From Salvator merianae (lineage: Eukaryota > Chordata > Lepidosauria > Squamata > Teiidae), in contig QVOM02000073.1 in the NCBI GenBank assembly GCA_003586115.2, positions 41,718,289 to 41,782,288 on the forward strand: DNA of 64,000 nt. The letters are read 5' to 3'. The notes under the pieces are model-generated. The model was not told where the DNA came from and made no database searches. It saw only the letters and a program-made list of their open reading frames with translations. Numbering within the stretch: position 1 is the stretch's first letter; each line of letters opens with the position of its first letter. Both the position numbers and the translations under genes were made by a program. This document shows, piece after piece, positions 62,501-64,000 of this stretch.

Positions 62501-63539
62501 GCTCGTCTCCAAGCTAGGCTTACAGACCAACCCAGAAGGGTTAAGGCCTACCTAGAAGCATCACTGTGCATGTCAGCAGTCAGTCTGCTGGGATCTGTAG
62601 CCCCAGTATGAAAAGTGCCATTTCCTGGTCATGTGACTGATGTAACCAAACAACGTAGAGGCACTTGGAAGTGACAGCACACGGTCACATCAAACCTCAC
62701 TGCTCTAGCACACAGAGCCATTTTTAGGTCTCCACCCTTCTAGATTAGACACCCAGGTATTAATGTTGTACTAGGCCTGGCAAATTAGCATGGTGTGAGA
62801 GGGTAGCTACTTGAGTGGGAGAGCCAGTAGCTTACAGCAGCAGCATGTATAAAAGGACACCTATCCTTCCCTCAAGCTAGGTGAACCAAACTCTAGATGG
62901 GGAGGTGATTCCACAAGGCAGGGTCATAGTTCGATAAGCTCCTACTAGATGTGTATCACTACAAAGAGTTCTGATCACTTGAGGAATCAAGGCCATCATA
63001 TATGGAGTATGCTTGACCAGCAAATAAAGTATACCAAATGCCCATGAATTTAGGCTCCTGCTAGAGCTGTAGAACTTACCACAGACATGCCCCTGTAACA
63101 TCTTTCAGTGAAGTTTCAACACAGATCTACTTGATAGTCATTTTCAGTCTGAAACAATTCATATTAGCTTGATACCGTACTAAACCAGAACACATTAAGT
63201 GGTATTGTTTATAATGATCATAGCAGTAAAGCCTAGAAACTTGATTCTCCTTGTTAAGCACTCTTCAAATTACACAGAGTGGAAAGAAGCCTTGCACACA
63301 GAAAAAGATAGAATCGGCTCAGTTTCTCCACAATATTCAGAAAATGTTCAGAGCCCTCTAAGGTTTGGAAACATGAAACAACATCTCACCTCTGGGATTT
63401 GTATCCATTTCACCAGATGTTAAGCCAATAAGATTTGGACGTTGCATCGTTGTCCTTGAGAAGAACTGTCGATACTGAGTTCTACCAGTACTGGTGATAC
63501 TAGGAGCTTCTGGATTGTAGCCATCCGGTTCATATGTAT
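50438..63539 (-). CDS. RBM27: RBM27, C-terminal half (13 exons)
   Basis: RBM27 is a nuclear RNA-binding protein of the RBM26/RBM27 family, linked to the PAXT connection in poly(A) RNA decay. Exons in 5' to 3' order: 63390-63539, 61362-61509, 59686-59836, 58482-58754, 58214-58357, 56726-56848, 55174-55248, 54864-55028, 53382-53486, 53090-53281, 52421-52507, 51992-52102, 50438-50524. All introns are GT/AG, phases agree across every junction and no stop occurs, giving about 602 residues. Order: linker, RRM, Gln-rich stretch, coiled coil, RG-rich segment, second RRM-like fold, acidic tail. RBM26 is the alternative, but LEPDNRKR, PEERAEIMKTLKEL, KFKDRRLSISWHKPK and ETSDLFLPED fit RBM27 as I remember it. 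The N-terminal half with the CCCH finger lies beyond 64,000. Confidence 0.93.
51153..51700 (-). mobile_element. R4-like LINE fragment in RBM27 last intron
   Basis: In one minus-strand frame: KLQEIVYRNICNEYRLVIP, AKIL*DFHTQNDKQVL, KDKKEAVIIDVAVPSDQ, with stops. This resembles the C-terminal restriction-like endonuclease region of R4/R2-group LINEs (form ILWDF...D..PDIVVVDK....IDIAVP), with the PDI part lost. The 207-residue plus-strand frame over the same span is its antisense shadow. Assignment is by memory of the motif. Confidence 0.6.
51716..51748. repeat. Imperfect (CA)n tract
   Basis: CA units with T interruptions, directly beside the R4-like fragment. Confidence 0.85.
51992..52102 (-). 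CDS. RBM27: RBM27 exon: RRM2 end and acidic stretch
   Basis: 37 codons, AANQGLKFKDRRLSISWHKP, then a Ser/Thr and Glu-rich segment. Acceptor ATCCAG, donor GTATTG. Confidence 0.95.
52421..52507 (-). CDS. RBM27: RBM27 exon: RRM2 core
   Basis: 29 codons, KFGDIEGLQEEDSPLS to KSRSEAEL, a beta-alpha-beta piece of the second RRM-like fold. Length is divisible by three, so skipping would keep frame. Donor GTAAGT. Confidence 0.95.
53090..53281 (-). CDS. RBM27: RBM27 exon: RG-rich segment and start of RRM2
   Basis: 64 codons. AARLGILPVGRGK leads into an uninterrupted run of RG and RGG dipeptides, then VNHMVVDHRPKALTI opens the second RRM-like fold, ending LLQHFS. The donor is GTAAGC. Confidence 0.95.
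53382..53486 (-). CDS. RBM27: RBM27 exon: coiled coil, part 3
   Basis: 35 codons, AQKELLDAELDFHKRLSSGE to KLTQLQVE. The donor is GTGTGT, a less common form. Confidence 0.94.
53741..54008. repeat. Long intronic inverted repeat (~85-bp core arms)
   Basis: The core arms (about 53776-53860 and 53892-53976) share an exact block of about 24 bases (tgttccatagttcttctgag and the next four) in opposite orientation and are very similar elsewhere. Looser pairing extends outward through 'ggctttcac' (about 53739) and its complement near 54003. It sits in the RBM27 intron between the exons at 53382 and 54864. Probably a MITE. Confidence 0.88.
54864..55028 (-). CDS. RBM27: RBM27 exon: coiled coil, part 2
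   Basis: 55 codons starting MLISKLEKNK, through PEERAEIMKTLKEL and ISQLKDELKTSS. The initial ATG is an internal Met, not a start. Acceptor TTACAG, donor GTGAGT. Confidence 0.94.
55174..55248 (-). CDS. RBM27: RBM27 exon: coiled coil, part 1
   Basis: A 25-codon exon, EAMKLQQDMRKKKQEM followed by LEKQIECQK. Highly charged heptad-like sequence. Donor GTATGT. Confidence 0.94.
56726..56848 (-). CDS. RBM27: RBM27 exon: linker before coiled coil
   Basis: Phase 0 at both ends. It encodes KMVYSSSSLKT and HDVQEVFKKKQ, the lead-in to the coiled coil. Acceptor TTTCAG, donor GTAACA. Confidence 0.93.
58214..58357 (-). CDS. RBM27: RBM27 exon: linker VPVKHRLG
   Basis: Phase 0 at both ends. It encodes VTTKPLTAGTYV, the family motif NKVPVKHRLG, and a Ser/Gln-rich end. 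Donor GTAGGC is a weaker match to consensus. Confidence 0.93.
58482..58754 (-). CDS. RBM27: RBM27 exon: second half of RRM, Gln-rich tail
   Basis: Starts VAFKNDPEAALIQYLTNDEA and completes the RRM with NNRFIRVLWHREN. About 35 residues follow that are Gln/Pro/His-rich, encoded by CAG/CAA runs (CTG/TTG on the plus strand). Donor GTATGC. Confidence 0.95.
59686..59836 (-). CDS. RBM27: RBM27 exon: first half of RRM
   Basis: Acceptor CCTCAG, donor GTAAAA. It encodes NKPGFLKKN, then the RRM start TKLEVRKIPPELNNI and LNEHFSKFGTIVNIQ. It ends on a codon boundary. Confidence 0.95.
61362..61509 (-). CDS. RBM27: RBM27 exon: linker with basic segment
   Basis: Acceptor TTTCAG, donor GTAAGA. It encodes AANIIIQTEPPVG, then SRVVLEPDNRKR and KKPWTA. 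The last codon is split AA|G across the next intron. Confidence 0.93.
63390..63539 (-). CDS. RBM27: RBM27 exon: pre-RRM linker, first in window
   Basis: Acceptor TTCTAG, donor GTGAGA. It enters with two bases of a split codon and leaves with one. It encodes TYEPDGYNPEAPS and later RPNLIGLTSGEMDTNPR, conserved linker motifs of the RBM26/27 family N-terminal to the RRM. Confidence 0.93.
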
Positions 63540-63753
63540 CTAGAACAGGGGGAAAAGCAGAATGGATTTAGACTGCAATGTAATGCAAACATCAATAAAA
63601 CTCCATGTCTTGGTGCACTTCTGCGTCATATGCTTCAAAAATATTTCAAACCAGATGCAGATAAATGGAAATTCAGATCAACTATCCTTTTAAGACTAAG
63701 ATACTAGTGAGATTCTCCATTTGTACAATGCGGTTTCTCTGGGTCCTCTTTCC

Positions 63754-64000
63754 ACACTTGTGCTCAAACAACTGCAGTGGTTGTCAATAAACTCCCAGAT
63801 CAGATTCAAACTCTTATCTTTAATATGTTAAACCCTAAGCAAGCTGGAACCAAATTACTCATCTGACCACTTCTCCTGTTATAGAACTGTCAGATCACTG
63901 AGATCATTAGGTGAGTTCCAGCTACAAGTCCCACACATTTCCAAGTATCATCTGGCAGTCACCAAGAGCTGACACTTTCTCAGTGGTGGCACGTCATTCT
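63754..64000 (+). mobile_element. L2/CR1-type LINE C-terminal fragment
   Basis: The plus-strand frame reads LVLKQLQWLSINSQIRFKLL, then RTVRSLRSLGE and LQVPHISK, and ends HFLSGGTSF. These correspond to the LINE pattern LHWLP..RI.FK.L, RSLRS and AFSVAAPRLW. Two stops interrupt it and it runs off the right edge. It lies in an RBM27 intron, antisense to the gene. Confidence 0.75.

Noticed and set aside
50438..63539. Assignment as RBM26
   Set aside because: RBM26 as I remember it has a different C-terminus before ESRSWRR and different coiled-coil residues; the window matches the RBM27 form throughout.
1..64000. CRISPR arrays, bacterial operons, riboswitches
   Set aside because: None seen. The sequence is vertebrate nuclear DNA with spliced genes and eukaryotic repeats.

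Overview
This is vertebrate nuclear DNA, most likely from a squamate reptile (lizard, gecko or snake). The evidence is one split gene with GT/AG introns, frequent (CA)n and (AT)n microsatellites, and a repeat mix of L2-like and CR1 LINE remnants, a probable R4-type LINE scrap, a tRNA-derived SINE, hAT-like and other TIR elements, and a Ty1/copia LTR retrotransposon. The host assignment is inference from the repeat mix; no marker gene was searched.

Layout. From 1 to about 47,300 I see no host protein-coding gene, only repeats and unassigned sequence. The main landmarks there are: a truncated SINE at the left edge; an SGNH-esterase LINE ORF fragment (3.8-4.3 kb); a 1.17 kb TIR element at 4,965-11,030 split by a full-length Ty1/copia element (5,929-10,816, minus strand) with both LTRs, a perfect 5-bp target duplication, a primer-binding site and a single gag-pol frame with three nonsense codons; a degenerate L2-like LINE (11.3-13.3 kb) that is itself interrupted by a small repeat; a second TIR element of the first family (18,432-19,174) and a probable third (35,093-35,947); a better preserved 5'-truncated L2-like LINE (26.8-27.75 kb); a hAT-type MITE with a perfect 8-bp duplication (40,300-40,570); and a CR1 3' end (41.5-42.4 kb).

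From about 47.3 kb to the right edge lies the 3' half of one gene on the minus strand: 13 exons (50,438-63,539) encoding the last ~602 residues of RBM27, an RNA-binding protein of the RBM26/RBM27 family, followed by a long 3' UTR that probably ends at an AATAAA near 47,362. The exons join in frame without a stop: linker, RRM, Gln-rich stretch, coiled coil, RG-rich segment, second RRM-like fold and acidic tail ending in ESRSWRR. The N-terminal half lies beyond 64,000. An R4-like LINE fragment sits in the last intron and a long inverted repeat in another.

I found no unknown multi-gene system. The most unusual items are the copia element with its internal initiator-tRNA-Met type primer site, the nested insertion it forms, and a TIR-element family with 5-bp target duplications.
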